DNA from: Escherichia sp. MOD1-EC7003
Lineage (GTDB): Bacteria; Pseudomonadota; Gammaproteobacteria; Enterobacterales; Enterobacteriaceae
NCBI RefSeq assembly: GCF_002965065.1
Contig: NZ_PTRE01000030.1
Coordinates: 1 to 64,000 of the forward strand
Direction: 5' to 3'
Length of the DNA: 64,000 bases
The position numbers and the translations under genes are program-made. Positions 34,768-44,203 of the stretch are shown in pieces. How positions within the stretch are numbered: the first letter of the stretch is position 1; every line of letters begins with the position of its first letter. A model generated the notes under the pieces. It was given only the letters and a program-made list of their open reading frames with translations. It ran no database searches and was not told the origin of the DNA.

Positions 34768-35115
34768 ATGAAGACGTTTTTCAGAACAGTGTTATTCAGC
34801 AGCTTGATGGCCATCTGCGCAAACAGTTACGCGCTCAGCGAGTCTGAAGCCGAAGATATGGCCGATTTAACGGCAGTTTTTGTCTTTCTGAAGAACGATT
34901 GTGGTTACCAGAACTTACCTAACGGGCAAATTCGTCGCGCACTGGTCTTTTTCGCCCAGCAAAACCAGTGGGATCTCAGCAATTACGACACCTTCGACAT
35001 GAAAGCCCTCGGTGAAGACAGCTACCGCGATCTTAGCGGCATTGGCATTCCCGTCGCAAAAAAGTGCAAAGCCCTGGCCCGCGATTCCTTAAGCCTGCTT
35101 GCCTACGTCAAATAA
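34768..35115 (+). CDS. yacC: YacC, small secreted protein
   Basis: This 115-residue protein has a signal peptide (MKTFFRTVLFSSLMAICANS then YA) and a mature domain with two cysteines (KNDCGY and KKCKAL). It is related to the PulS/OutS-type pilotin fold by family assignment, but its role in E. coli is unknown. I used the ATG at 34768, which starts the signal peptide, rather than an upstream frame beginning inside the cueO promoter. It is divergent from cueO. Confidence 0.88.
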   Translation: MKTFFRTVLFSSLMAICANSYALSESEAEDMADLTAVFVFLKNDCGYQNLPNGQIRRALVFFAQQNQWDLSNYDTFDMKALGEDSYRDLSGIGIPVAKKCKALARDSLSLLAYVK

Positions 35116-35136
35116 TCCCTGTTACCTTTTTGTAGA

Positions 35137-35166
35137 AATATTGACCGTGCATTCACGGTCAATATT
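35137..35166. terminator. Perfect 13-bp hairpin between yacC and speE
   Basis: AATATTGACCGTG and its exact complement are separated by four bases. No U-tract follows on the plus strand, so it may act as a weak terminator, processing site or attenuator before speE. Confidence 0.5.
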
Positions 35167-35220
35167 AGCTATTATGTTGCGCCCTTTTTTTACGGGTGTT
35201 AACAAAGGAGGTATCAACCC

Positions 35221-36087
35221 ATGGCCGAAAAAAAGCAGTGGCATGAAACGCTACACGACCAGTTTGGGCAGTACTTTGCGGTAGATAACGTTCTGTATCA
35301 TGAAAAGACCGATCACCAGGATCTGATCATTTTTGAGAACGCCGCATTTGGTCGCGTAATGGCGCTGGATGGCGTAGTACAAACCACCGAGCGCGACGAG
35401 TTTATCTACCATGAGATGATGACCCATGTTCCGCTACTGGCCCACGGCCACGCGAAACATGTGCTGATTATCGGCGGCGGCGACGGTGCCATGCTGCGTG
35501 AGGTGACCCGACATAAAAACGTTGAGTCAATCACGATGGTGGAAATTGATGCGGGTGTCGTGTCGTTCTGCCGTCAATATCTGCCCAACCATAACGCCGG
35601 TAGCTACGACGATCCGCGCTTTAAACTGGTGATCGACGATGGCGTCAATTTCGTTAATCAAACCAGCCAGACCTTCGACGTGATCATCTCCGACTGCACC
35701 GACCCCATCGGACCTGGCGAAAGTTTGTTCACATCTGCATTCTATGAAGGTTGCAAACGTTGCCTGAATCCTGGCGGTATTTTCGTCGCGCAGAACGGTG
35801 TCTGCTTTTTACAGCAGGAAGAAGCCATCGACAGCCATCGCAAACTCAGCCATTACTTCAGCGACGTTGGCTTTTATCAGGCGGCGATCCCGACTTATTA
35901 CGGCGGCATCATGACCTTTGCATGGGCGACAGATAACGACGCCTTACGCCATCTCTCTACCGAAATTATTCAGGCGCGTTTTCTCGCCTCTGGCCTGCAA
36001 TGTCGTTATTACAATCCGGCAATCCATACGGCAGCTTTTGCCTTACCGCAGTATCTACAAAACGCACTGGCTTCCCAGCCGTCCTAA
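35221..36087 (+). CDS. speE: Spermidine synthase
   Basis: SpeE transfers an aminopropyl group from decarboxylated S-adenosylmethionine to putrescine. The 288-residue protein has the nucleotide-binding motif [14 protein letters not shown], the acidic MVEIDAG loop and the catalytic region [14 protein letters not shown]. The start follows an unusually strong AAAGGAGGT site. speD begins 15 bp downstream and makes its aminopropyl donor. Confidence 0.97.
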   Translation: MAEKKQWHETLHDQFGQYFAVDNVLYHEKTDHQDLIIFENAAFGRVMALDGVVQTTERDEFIYHEMMTHVPLLAHGHAKHVLIIGGGDGAMLREVTRHKNVESITMVEIDAGVVSFCRQYLPNHNAGSYDDPRFKLVIDDGVNFVNQTSQTFDVIISDCTDPIGPGESLFTSAFYEGCKRCLNPGGIFVAQNGVCFLQQEEAIDSHRKLSHYFSDVGFYQAAIPTYYGGIMTFAWATDNDALRHLSTEIIQARFLASGLQCRYYNPAIHTAAFALPQYLQNALASQPS

Positions 36088-36102
36088 GGAGAAGATAAGA
36101 AA

Positions 36103-36897
36103 TTGAAAAAACTGAAACTACATGGCTTTAATAATCTGACCAAAAGTCTGAGTTTTTGTATTTACGATATCTGCTACGCCAAAACTGCCGAAGAGCGCGA
36201 TGGTTATATTGCGTATATCGATGAACTCTATAATGCCAACCGCCTGACCGAAATCCTGACAGAAACTTGTTCCATTATCGGGGCCAATATTCTTAACATC
36301 GCCCGCCAGGATTACGAACCACAAGGTGCCAGCGTCACTATTCTGGTGAGCGAAGAACCGGTCGACCCGAAGCTTATCGACAAAACAGAACACCCCGGCC
36401 CACTGCCCGAAACGGTGGTTGCCCATCTCGATAAAAGTCATATTTGTGTACATACCTACCCGGAAAGCCATCCTGAAGGCGGTTTATGTACCTTCCGCGC
36501 CGATATTGAAGTCTCTACCTGCGGCGTGATTTCTCCGCTGAAGGCACTGAATTACCTGATCCACCAGCTTGAATCCGATATCGTGACCATTGATTATCGC
36601 GTGCGCGGCTTTACCCGCGACATTAACGGTATGAAGCACTTTATCGACCATGAGATTAATTCGATTCAGAACTTTATGTCCGAGGATATGAAGGCGCTGT
36701 ATGACATGGTGGATGTAAACGTCTATCAGGAAAATATCTTCCATACCAAGATGTTGCTTAAAGAGTTCAACCTTAAGCACTACATGTTCCACACCAAACC
36801 GGAAGATTTAACCGACAGCGAGCGCCAGGAAATTACCGCTGCGCTGTGGAAAGAAATGCGCGAGATTTATTACGGGCGCAATATTCCAACTGTTTAA
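36103..36897 (+). CDS. speD: S-adenosylmethionine decarboxylase proenzyme
   Basis: SpeD decarboxylates S-adenosylmethionine to supply SpeE. The 264-residue proenzyme cleaves itself at Ser112 ([14 protein letters not shown]) to form the pyruvoyl cofactor. The start codon is TTG at 36103, preceded by TAAGGAGAAG, as in K-12. It is in one operon with speE and convergent with yacL; a shared hairpin follows. Confidence 0.96.
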   Translation: MKKLKLHGFNNLTKSLSFCIYDICYAKTAEERDGYIAYIDELYNANRLTEILTETCSIIGANILNIARQDYEPQGASVTILVSEEPVDPKLIDKTEHPGPLPETVVAHLDKSHICVHTYPESHPEGGLCTFRADIEVSTCGVISPLKALNYLIHQLESDIVTIDYRVRGFTRDINGMKHFIDHEINSIQNFMSEDMKALYDMVDVNVYQENIFHTKMLLKEFNLKHYMFHTKPEDLTDSERQEITAALWKEMREIYYGRNIPTV

Positions 36898-36901
36898 CGA
36901 C

Positions 36902-36931
36902 TCAGGCGGAGCACAGAGGCTCCGTCTGATT
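36902..36931. terminator. Bidirectional hairpin between speD and yacL
   Basis: CAGGCGGAGC and GGCTCCGTCTG pair around a short loop and are followed by ATTTATTT on the plus strand. It lies between convergent stop codons. Confidence 0.7.
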
Positions 36932-36934
36932 TAT

Positions 36935-37297
36935 TTACCTCTGCTGAACGAAATTACGGTACGCCGCCACCACCTGAAGAAAATCCTCAACGCCACACAG
37001 CGACAGGCTTTCTTCGTCGTAGTAGTTCATCCCCTCTTCCATTTCATCGCCAGCGAATTCCAGTTGATTGGCGCGAACCATCACCTCTTCACCGTCCATC
37101 CATAGCGTGTATTCATGTCCGGCTCGCTGCCATGAACGTTCGCTGCCTTTAAGCATGCGCGCGGCGTCTTCCACTTCGTCAAGCAAGGCCAGGTTTTCTT
37201 TCACTTCTTCATTAAACCAGTGCCCGACCACTTCATGCCCCATGGACATACGCACCTTTACCACTCCGGTAATATCGCGCAGAAATTCGTAATCCAT
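36935..37297 (-). CDS. yacL: YacL, UPF0231 family protein
   Basis: This is a 120-residue acidic protein of the UPF0231 family, found mainly in gamma-proteobacteria. No catalytic motif is visible. The start [13 protein letters not shown] gives the K-12 length, and an in-frame ATG 16 codons upstream is possible but less likely. It is convergent with speD and lies downstream of acnB on the other strand. The function is not established. Confidence 0.88.
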   Translation of the reverse strand: MDYEFLRDITGVVKVRMSMGHEVVGHWFNEEVKENLALLDEVEDAARMLKGSERSWQRAGHEYTLWMDGEEVMVRANQLEFAGDEMEEGMNYYDEESLSLCGVEDFLQVVAAYRNFVQQR

Positions 37298-37404
37298 AGT
37301 GTGTTCCTCTGCTCCCGGCAATGCGCCGAAATCGCATTGCGCCATTGATGTAATTATCGCAGCCTTACCGGAGAAAAACAGCGGAACGGCGATGGTTTAG
37401 AAAT

Positions 37405-37438
37405 AAAAAATGCCCGGGAATCTCATTCACCGGGCATT
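37405..37438 (-). terminator. Terminator of acnB
   Basis: On the minus strand AATGCCCGG and CCGGGCATT form a stem that is followed by TTTTTATTT. It lies 34 bp beyond the acnB stop. Confidence 0.85.
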
Positions 37439-37471
37439 GTGTCGTTTATGCGCAGCGCGTGCGCTTACTTA

Positions 37472-40069
37472 TTAAACCGCAGTCTGAAAAATCACCCCAT
37501 CGGCTTTTTCGGTGTACTGAGAAAGCTGGTTGAAGTTCAGATAACGGTAAGTATCAACGGCTGTTTTATCAACCTGCGCCACGTAGGTCTGGTACTCTTC
37601 CGGCGTCGGCAGTTTGCCAATCAGCGCCGCAACAGCAGCCAGTTCCGCAGAAGCCAGGAAGACGTTCGCCCCCGTACCCAGACGGTTCGGGAAGTTACGG
37701 GTTGAGGTGGAAACCACCGTCGCACCATCTGCCACACGCGCCTGGTTACCCATGCACAGGGAACAGCCAGGGATCTCGATACGCGCACCACTCTTACCGA
37801 AGACGCTGTAATAGCCTTCTTCTGTCAGCTGTGCGGCGTCCATACGGGTTGGCGGTGCCACCCACAGGCGGGTCGGCAATTGGCCTTTATGCGCATCCAA
37901 CAGTTTACCCGCGGCACGGAAGTGACCGATGTTAGTCATGCAAGAACCGATAAACACTTCGTCGATCTTCTCGCCCTGTACCGCAGACAGCGGACGCGCG
38001 TCGTCCGGATCGTTCGGTGCACAGAGGATTGGCTCTTTAATATCAGCCAGATCGATGTCGATCACTGCCGCGTATTCTGCATCTGCATCGGCTTCCAGCA
38101 GCTCTGGATTCGCCAGCCATTTTTCCATGCCCTGAATACGGCGTTCCAGGGTACGACGATCGCCGTAACCTTCCGCGATCATCCACTTCAGCAGAACGAT
38201 GTTAGAGTTCAGGTATTCGATGATCGGCTCTTTGTTCAGCTTGATGGTACAACCAGCGGCAGAACGCTCAGCGGACGCATCGGTCAGCTCAAAGGCTTGC
38301 TCCACTTTCAGATCCGGCAGACCTTCAATTTCCAGGATGCGACCAGAGAAGATGTTTTTCTTGCCTTTCTTCTCAACGGTCAGCAGACCTTGTTTGATCG
38401 CATACAGCGGGATCGCGTGTACCAGATCGCGCAGGGTGATGCCCGGCTGCATTTTACCTTTGAAACGTACCAGAACAGATTCCGGCATATCCAGCGGCAT
38501 TACGCCAGTTGCGGCAGCAAATGCCACCAGACCAGAGCCAGCAGGGAAAGAGATACCGATCGGGAAACGGGTATGGGAGTCACCGCCAGTACCGACGGTA
38601 TCCGGCAGCAGCATACGGTTCAGCCAGGAGTGGATTACGCCGTCCCCCGGACGCAGCGACACACCGCCACGGTTCATAATGAAGTCCGGCAGCGTATGGT
38701 GAGTATTAACGTCAACCGGCTTCGGATACGCCGCGGTGTGGCAGAAAGACTGCATCACCAGGTCAGCCGAGAAGCCCAGGCACGCCAGGTCTTTCAGTTC
38801 ATCACGAGTCATTGGGCCGGTGGTGTCCTGGGAACCTACAGAAGTCATTTTCGGTTCGCAGTAGGCGCCCGGACGAATGCCTTTCACGCCGCAGGCACGG
38901 CCCACCATTTTCTGCGCCAGCGAGAAGCCACGGTTGCTTTCAGCCACATCTTTCGCCTGACGGAACACATCACTGTGCGGCAGACCAAGTGCTTCACGCG
39001 CTTTGGTGGTCAGGCCACGCCCGATAATCAGCGGAATACGACCACCGGCACGTACTTCATCAATCAGCACGTCGGTTTTCAGTTCGAAGGTTGCCAGCAG
39101 TTCGCCGGTTTCGTGGTTACGCACTTCACCTTTGTACGGGTAAACGTCAATCACGTCTCCCATGTTCAGGTTAGAGACGTCGACTTCGATTGGCAGTGCA
39201 CCCGCGTCTTCCATCGTGTTAAAGAAGATTGGTGCAATTTTCCCGCCGAGACACAGGCCGCCGCCGCGCTTGTTCGGCACATGCGGAATGTCATCGCCCA
39301 TAAACCACAGTACGGAGTTGGTCGCGGATTTACGCGATGACCCCGTACCCACAACGTCACCGACGTAGGCCAGCGGGAAACCTTTCTGTTGCAGAGCTTC
39401 GATTTGCTTGATCGGACCAACAACACCTGGCTGGTCTGGCTCAATACCTTCACGGGCATTTTTCAGCATCGCCAGCGCGTGTAGCGGGATATCCGGGCGT
39501 GACCACGCATCCGGTGCCGGAGAGAGGTCATCGGTGTTAGTTTCACCGGTCACTTTGAAGACGGTAACGGTCAGTTTTTCAGCCAGTGCCGGACGATTCA
39601 GGAACCATTCGGCATCTGCCCAGGACTGCATTACCTGCTTCGCGTATTTGTTGCCTGCTTTGGCTTTCTCTTCTACGTCATAGAAATTATCAAACATCAG
39701 CAGCGTGTGGGACAGTGCTTTGGCAGCAATCGGTGCCAGTTTGGCATCGTCCAGCGCGTCGATCAGAGGATGAATGTTGTAACCACCCTGCATGGTGCCC
39801 AGCAGTTCGATGGCTTTTTCCGGAGTCAGCAGTGGGGATTTGGCTTCACCTTTCGCAACAGCAGCCAGGAAGCCTGCTTTGACATAGGCGGCTTCATCGA
39901 CGCCAGGGGGTACACGGTTGGTTAACAGATCTAACAGGGATTCTTCTTCGCCCGCGGGCGGGTTTTTCAGCAGCTCTACAAGTGCGGCCATTTGGTTTGC
40001 ATCCAGGGGTTTGGGCGCAATCCCCTCAGCGGCACGCTCAGCTACGTGCTTACGGTATTCTTCTAGCAC
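37472..40069 (-). CDS. acnB: Aconitate hydratase B
   Basis: AcnB interconverts citrate and isocitrate and is the main vegetative aconitase; without its cluster it binds mRNA. The 865-residue protein has the AcnB-type N-terminal HEAT-like domain, the swivel domain with [16 protein letters not shown] near residue 240, and 4Fe-4S cysteines in IGSCMTN and PGCSLCMGN. The start is GTG at 40069 (GTG-CTA-GAA-GAA), preceded by GGAGAACC. An upstream in-frame ATG at 40222 would add residues absent from the family. Confidence 0.97.
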   Translation of the reverse strand: MLEEYRKHVAERAAEGIAPKPLDANQMAALVELLKNPPAGEEESLLDLLTNRVPPGVDEAAYVKAGFLAAVAKGEAKSPLLTPEKAIELLGTMQGGYNIHPLIDALDDAKLAPIAAKALSHTLLMFDNFYDVEEKAKAGNKYAKQVMQSWADAEWFLNRPALAEKLTVTVFKVTGETNTDDLSPAPDAWSRPDIPLHALAMLKNAREGIEPDQPGVVGPIKQIEALQQKGFPLAYVGDVVGTGSSRKSATNSVLWFMGDDIPHVPNKRGGGLCLGGKIAPIFFNTMEDAGALPIEVDVSNLNMGDVIDVYPYKGEVRNHETGELLATFELKTDVLIDEVRAGGRIPLIIGRGLTTKAREALGLPHSDVFRQAKDVAESNRGFSLAQKMVGRACGVKGIRPGAYCEPKMTSVGSQDTTGPMTRDELKDLACLGFSADLVMQSFCHTAAYPKPVDVNTHHTLPDFIMNRGGVSLRPGDGVIHSWLNRMLLPDTVGTGGDSHTRFPIGISFPAGSGLVAFAAATGVMPLDMPESVLVRFKGKMQPGITLRDLVHAIPLYAIKQGLLTVEKKGKKNIFSGRILEIEGLPDLKVEQAFELTDASAERSAAGCTIKLNKEPIIEYLNSNIVLLKWMIAEGYGDRRTLERRIQGMEKWLANPELLEADADAEYAAVIDIDLADIKEPILCAPNDPDDARPLSAVQGEKIDEVFIGSCMTNIGHFRAAGKLLDAHKGQLPTRLWVAPPTRMDAAQLTEEGYYSVFGKSGARIEIPGCSLCMGNQARVADGATVVSTSTRNFPNRLGTGANVFLASAELAAVAALIGKLPTPEEYQTYVAQVDKTAVDTYRYLNFNQLSQYTEKADGVIFQTAV

Positions 40070-40422
40070 GACGGTTCTCCTCGCTCTCATTGTCATAGTG
40101 CGGCAGGCGATTCTCTTCACGCTCCTGTGAGACAGCAGTTTGTAGGGTAAATGCCCAGTACCGCAACGGGCAGAATAGCAGGATTTTGACGATATGTTAA
40201 TCTGTTTACAAAAAAGCAACATAAAAAGTGGCTGAATCGTTAAGGATGGTCTAGAGATGGTTTCCCTCCGTAAAAACCTCGTTAATTCGCATGGTGATAA
40301 TCACCTTTATCAACAAATCCCAAGATTAGTCAAAATTTAAACTACCGTCTCTTTATACTCGGATTCACAGCACCTGCGGGTGGCAGTTCGCCGACCATTG
40401 CGATTTCCTTGAGATCCGAATT
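40070..40422. promoter_or_regulatory. Divergent acnB-yacH control region
   Basis: There is no gene here. Promoters for both divergent genes must lie in this space. I see no operator that I can assign with confidence. Confidence 0.5.
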
Positions 40423-42177
40423 ATGAAAATGACTTTGCCGTTTAAACCCCATGTGCTGGCGCTAATTTGCAGTGCCGGGCTTTGTGCCGCCTCTGCCGGA
40501 CTATATATAAAAAGCCGCACAGTGGAAGCGCCTGTGGAACCGCAATCGGCAGAACTGGCTGTGTCTGACGCTGCTACGGTTACGCTTCCTGCAACAGTCT
40601 CCGCGCCGCCTGTAACGCCCGCCGTCGTCAAATCCGCATTCAGCACTGCTCAAATAGATCAATGGGTTGCGCCTGTCGCGCTGTACCCCGATGCCCTGCT
40701 TTCACAAGTACTGATGGCCTCGACCTATCCGGCAAACGTTGCGCACGCAGTGCAATGGTCGCACGATAACCCCCTCAAGCAAGGCGATGCGGCTATTCAG
40801 GCAGTTTCTGGCCAGCCGTGGGATGCCAGCGTCAAATCACTGGTGGCCTTCCCACAGTTGATGGCGTTGATGGGCGAAAACCCGCAATGGGTGCAAAACC
40901 TGGGTGATGCGTTTCTGGCGCAGCCGCAGGATGTAATGGACTCGGTACAGCGTTTGCGTCAACTGGCGCAACAAACCGGCTCGCTGAAGTCATCAACCGA
41001 ACAGAAAGTCATTACGACAACGAAGAAAGTTGTACCGGTAAAACAGTCCGTTAAAGCCCCCGTTACGTTATCTGATACCGTTTCAACAACCAGCACCGTC
41101 ATTGCAGAACCTGCGCCGACCGTAATAACCATCGAACCAACCAATCCGGATGTGGTTTATATTCCGAACTATAACCCAACCGTGGTTTATGGGAACTGGG
41201 CCAATACCGCTTATCCCCCGGTTTATCTTCCACCGCCTGCGGGGGAACCCTTTGTTGACAGCTTTGTGCGTGGATTCGGCTACAGTATGGGCGTCGCCAC
41301 TACATACGCGTTATTCAGCAGCATCGACTGGGATGACGACGATCATGACCATCATCATCATGACAATGATGATTACCATCACGATGGCGATCATCGTAAC
41401 GGTAATGGCTGGCAACACAACGGTGACAACATCAATATCGACGTCAACAATTTCAATCGCATCACCGGTGAGCATCTCACTGACAAGAATATGGCATGGC
41501 GGCACAACCCAAATTACCGTGATGGCGTACCTTATCATGATCGGGATATGGCAAAGCGATTTCATCAAACCGATGTCAACGGCGGCATGAGCGCCACACA
41601 GCTCCCTGCTCCAACACGTGACAGCCAGCGTCAGGCGGCAGCAAGTCAGTTTCAGCAACGAACACACGCCGCACCAGTCATTACACGAGATACCCAACGT
41701 CAGGCAGCGGCACAGCGGTTTAATGAAGCTGAACACGATGGGAGCTATGACGACTTCCGCGAGTTCAGCCGTCACCAACCACTGACCCAGCAACAAAAGG
41801 ACGCCGCTCGTCAGCGTTATCAGTCGGCCTCTCCTGAGCAGCGCCAGGCAGTCCGCGAGAAAATGCAGACTAACCCACAGACCCCGCAGCGAAGAGAGGC
41901 AGCGCGTGAGCGTATTCAGTCCGCATCACCAGAGCAGCGCCAGGTATTTAAGGAAAAAGTACAGCAGCGCCCACTGAACCAACAGCAACGTGATAACGCC
42001 CGCCAGCGTGTTCAATCGGCATCACCTGAACAACGTCAGGTTTTTCGAGAGAAAGTTCAGGAGAGCCGCCCGCAGCGTCTAAATGACAGTAACCACACGA
42101 CCCGATTAAATAACGAACAACGATCTGCGGTACGCGAACGGTTGTCTGAGCGTGGAGCAAGAAGACTGGAAAGGTAA
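40423..42177 (+). CDS. yacH: YacH, DUF3300 repeat protein
   Basis: This 584-residue protein has an N-terminal hydrophobic segment (ALICSAGLCAASAGLYI), probably a membrane anchor or signal. A DUF3300 domain follows at about 70-290 (WVAPVALYPDALLSQVLMAS). Next comes an Asp/His-rich stretch near 301-330 (DDDDHDHHHHDNDDYHHDGD), possibly metal-binding. The C-terminal repeats (QSASPEQRQ occurs three times at about 33-residue spacing) are charged and probably helical. The length differs from K-12 YacH (617 from memory), consistent with repeat-number change. The function is unknown. Confidence 0.85.
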   Translation: MKMTLPFKPHVLALICSAGLCAASAGLYIKSRTVEAPVEPQSAELAVSDAATVTLPATVSAPPVTPAVVKSAFSTAQIDQWVAPVALYPDALLSQVLMASTYPANVAHAVQWSHDNPLKQGDAAIQAVSGQPWDASVKSLVAFPQLMALMGENPQWVQNLGDAFLAQPQDVMDSVQRLRQLAQQTGSLKSSTEQKVITTTKKVVPVKQSVKAPVTLSDTVSTTSTVIAEPAPTVITIEPTNPDVVYIPNYNPTVVYGNWANTAYPPVYLPPPAGEPFVDSFVRGFGYSMGVATTYALFSSIDWDDDDHDHHHHDNDDYHHDGDHRNGNGWQHNGDNINIDVNNFNRITGEHLTDKNMAWRHNPNYRDGVPYHDRDMAKRFHQTDVNGGMSATQLPAPTRDSQRQAAASQFQQRTHAAPVITRDTQRQAAAQRFNEAEHDGSYDDFREFSRHQPLTQQQKDAARQRYQSASPEQRQAVREKMQTNPQTPQRREAARERIQSASPEQRQVFKEKVQQRPLNQQQRDNARQRVQSASPEQRQVFREKVQESRPQRLNDSNHTTRLNNEQRSAVRERLSERGARRLER

Positions 42178-42186
42178 AATGCAGGC

Positions 42187-42214
42187 GTAAAAAAAGCGGC
42201 ATTGTTAGCCGCTT
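42187..42214 (-). terminator. Terminator of the lpd transcript
   Basis: On the minus strand AAGCGGC/GCCGCTT pairs around a seven-base loop and runs into TTTTTTTACG. It lies downstream of lpd, beyond a REP pair, and close to the yacH stop. Confidence 0.7.
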
Positions 42215-42235
42215 AAGACTGGTGACAAACATCGA

Positions 42236-42345
42236 ATTGCCCGATGCGCAAGCTTATCGGGCCTACATGGCATCTACAATATATTGAATTTGCATGATTT
42301 TGTAGGTCGGATAAGGCATTTATGCCGCATCCGACATTAACAACG
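42236..42345. repeat. REP pair between yacH and lpd
   Basis: Two opposed REP palindromes (CCCGATGCGCAAGCTTATCG and GGTCGGATAAGGCATTTATG) form a BIME. The spacer resembles that in the gcd-cueO array (ATATATTGAATTTGCATG). Confidence 0.8.
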
Positions 42346-42419
42346 AGCACTTTATCAACAATCTGAAGCGGCCAGGACAGCCGCTTCTTAATTTACCGAA
42401 TGTTCCGGCAAGCGAAGAA

Positions 42420-43844
42420 TTACTTCTTCTTCGCTTTCGGGTTCGGCAGGTCGGTAATGCTACCTTCGAACACTTCTGCTGCCAGGCCCACAGACTCGTG
42501 CAGAGTCGGGTGCGCGTGGATGGTCAGCGCGATGTCTTCAGCGTCACAGCCCATTTCGATCGCCAGGCCGATTTCACCCAGCAGCTCGCCGCCGTTAGTA
42601 CCGACAATCGCACCACCGATCACACGGTGAGATTCTTTGTCGAAAATCAGCTTGGTCATACCGTCTGCGCAGTCGGAAGCGATAGCACGACCAGAAGCAG
42701 CCCACGGGAAGGTAGCGGTTTCGTAGCTGATGCCTTTCTCTTTCGCTTCTTTCTCTGTCAGCCCCACCCATGCAACTTCTGGTTCGGTATAGGCGATAGA
42801 CGGAATAACTTTCGGATCGAAGTAGTGTTTCTTACCGGCAATAACTTCAGCGGCAACGTGACCTTCGTGAACACCTTTGTGTGCCAGCATCGGCTGACCG
42901 ACGATATCACCGATAGCAAAGATGTGCGGTACGTTGGTACGCAGCTGTTTATCAACACGGATGAAACCACGGTCGTCCACTTCCACGCCCGCTTTGCCTG
43001 CGTCGAGGTTTTTACCGTTCGGCACACGACCAATCGCTACCAGCACGGCGTCGTAACGCTGCGGTTCAGCCGGGGCTTTTTTGCCTTCCATCGTCACGTA
43101 GATACCGTCTTCTTTCGCTTCAACGGCGGTAACTTTGGTTTCCAGCATCAGGTTGAATTTCTTGCTGATACGCTTGGTGAAGACTTTAACGATGTCTTTG
43201 TCAGCAGCCGGGATAACCTGGTCGAACATTTCAACCACGTCAATCTGTGAACCCAGCGCGTGGTATACGGTCCCCATTTCCAGACCGATGATACCGCCCC
43301 CCATAACCAGCAGACGTTCTGGTACTTCTTTCAGTTCCAGCGCGTCAGTAGAGTCCCAGATACGCGGATCTTCATGCGGAATAAACGGCAGTTGGATCGG
43401 GCGAGAACCCGCTGCAATGATCGCGTTGTCGAAGTTGATCACGGTTTTGCCGTTCTCACCTTCAACTTCCAGGGTGTTAGCCCCAGTGAATTTACCCAGA
43501 CCATTGACCACTTTTACTTTGCGGCCTTTCGCCATACCAGCCAGACCCGCGGTCAGCTGATTGATCACTTTTTCTTTCCAGGTACGAATCTTGTCGATAT
43601 CGGTTTTCGGTTCGCCGAAGACGATACCGTGTTCAGCCAGCGCTTTGGCTTCTTCGATAACTTTTGCTACGTGCAACAGTGCTTTAGAAGGGATACAGCC
43701 GACGTTCAGGCAAACACCACCGAGGGTGTTGTAGCGTTCTACGATTACAGTTTCCAGACCTAAATCAGCGCAACGGAAGGCAGCAGAGTAACCTGCGGGG
43801 CCTGCCCCAAGTACCACGACCTGAGTTTTGATTTCAGTACTCAT
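42420..43844 (-). CDS. lpd: Dihydrolipoamide dehydrogenase (E3)
   Basis: Lpd reoxidises the dihydrolipoyl groups of pyruvate and 2-oxoglutarate dehydrogenases and of the glycine cleavage system, reducing NAD. The 474-residue flavoprotein has the FAD motif GAGPAGYSAA, the redox disulfide in GGVCLNVGCIPSK (Cys45 and Cys50 region), the NAD motif GGGIIGLEMG and the C-terminal catalytic HAHPTLHES. I took MSTEIKTQ at 43844; a Met one codon earlier is also in frame. It is the last gene of the pdh cluster and has its own upstream promoter region. Confidence 0.97.
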   Translation of the reverse strand: MSTEIKTQVVVLGAGPAGYSAAFRCADLGLETVIVERYNTLGGVCLNVGCIPSKALLHVAKVIEEAKALAEHGIVFGEPKTDIDKIRTWKEKVINQLTAGLAGMAKGRKVKVVNGLGKFTGANTLEVEGENGKTVINFDNAIIAAGSRPIQLPFIPHEDPRIWDSTDALELKEVPERLLVMGGGIIGLEMGTVYHALGSQIDVVEMFDQVIPAADKDIVKVFTKRISKKFNLMLETKVTAVEAKEDGIYVTMEGKKAPAEPQRYDAVLVAIGRVPNGKNLDAGKAGVEVDDRGFIRVDKQLRTNVPHIFAIGDIVGQPMLAHKGVHEGHVAAEVIAGKKHYFDPKVIPSIAYTEPEVAWVGLTEKEAKEKGISYETATFPWAASGRAIASDCADGMTKLIFDKESHRVIGGAIVGTNGGELLGEIGLAIEMGCDAEDIALTIHAHPTLHESVGLAAEVFEGSITDLPNPKAKKK

Positions 43845-44203
43845 CATGACCTCTATATATTTATCTCCGGCGGTCTGACGTTTTTCTTATGACGCCCATC
43901 GTCCACCGGGTCGTTCTATCCGTCGGTATTTTACAAAATTGTTAACAATTTTTAAACAACAAACGGCAACCGATTTGTCTATTCGCTGATATCCTCAATA
44001 CATTCATGAGATTACCAGAAAAAACGAGAATGATGACAAACGCAAAATTGCCTGATGCGCTACGCTTATCAGGCCTACGTAATCTCTGCAATCTATTGAA
44101 ATTACATGTTTCTGTAGGCCGGATAAAGCGTTCACGCCGCATCCGGCATGAACAACGCGCACATTGTCAACAATCTGAACCGACCGTCAGGCCAGCTTTT
44201 TCA
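43845..44203. other. lpd promoter region and REP pair
   Basis: There is no gene here. Near 43939-43965 the repeated GTTAACAATT and TTTAAACAAC sequence resembles ArcA boxes (GTTAA type), and lpd is known to be ArcA-regulated. A REP pair follows at about 44050-44155 and lies behind aceF. Confidence 0.5.
44050..44155. repeat. REP pair between lpd and aceF
   Basis: Opposed REP palindromes (CCTGATGCGCTACGCTTATC and GGCCGGATAAAGCGTTCACG) form a BIME downstream of aceF. Confidence 0.8.

Noticed and set aside
37880-39340. A 486-codon open frame opposite acnB
   Set aside because: It mirrors the codon pattern of acnB and has no start signal or family resemblance.
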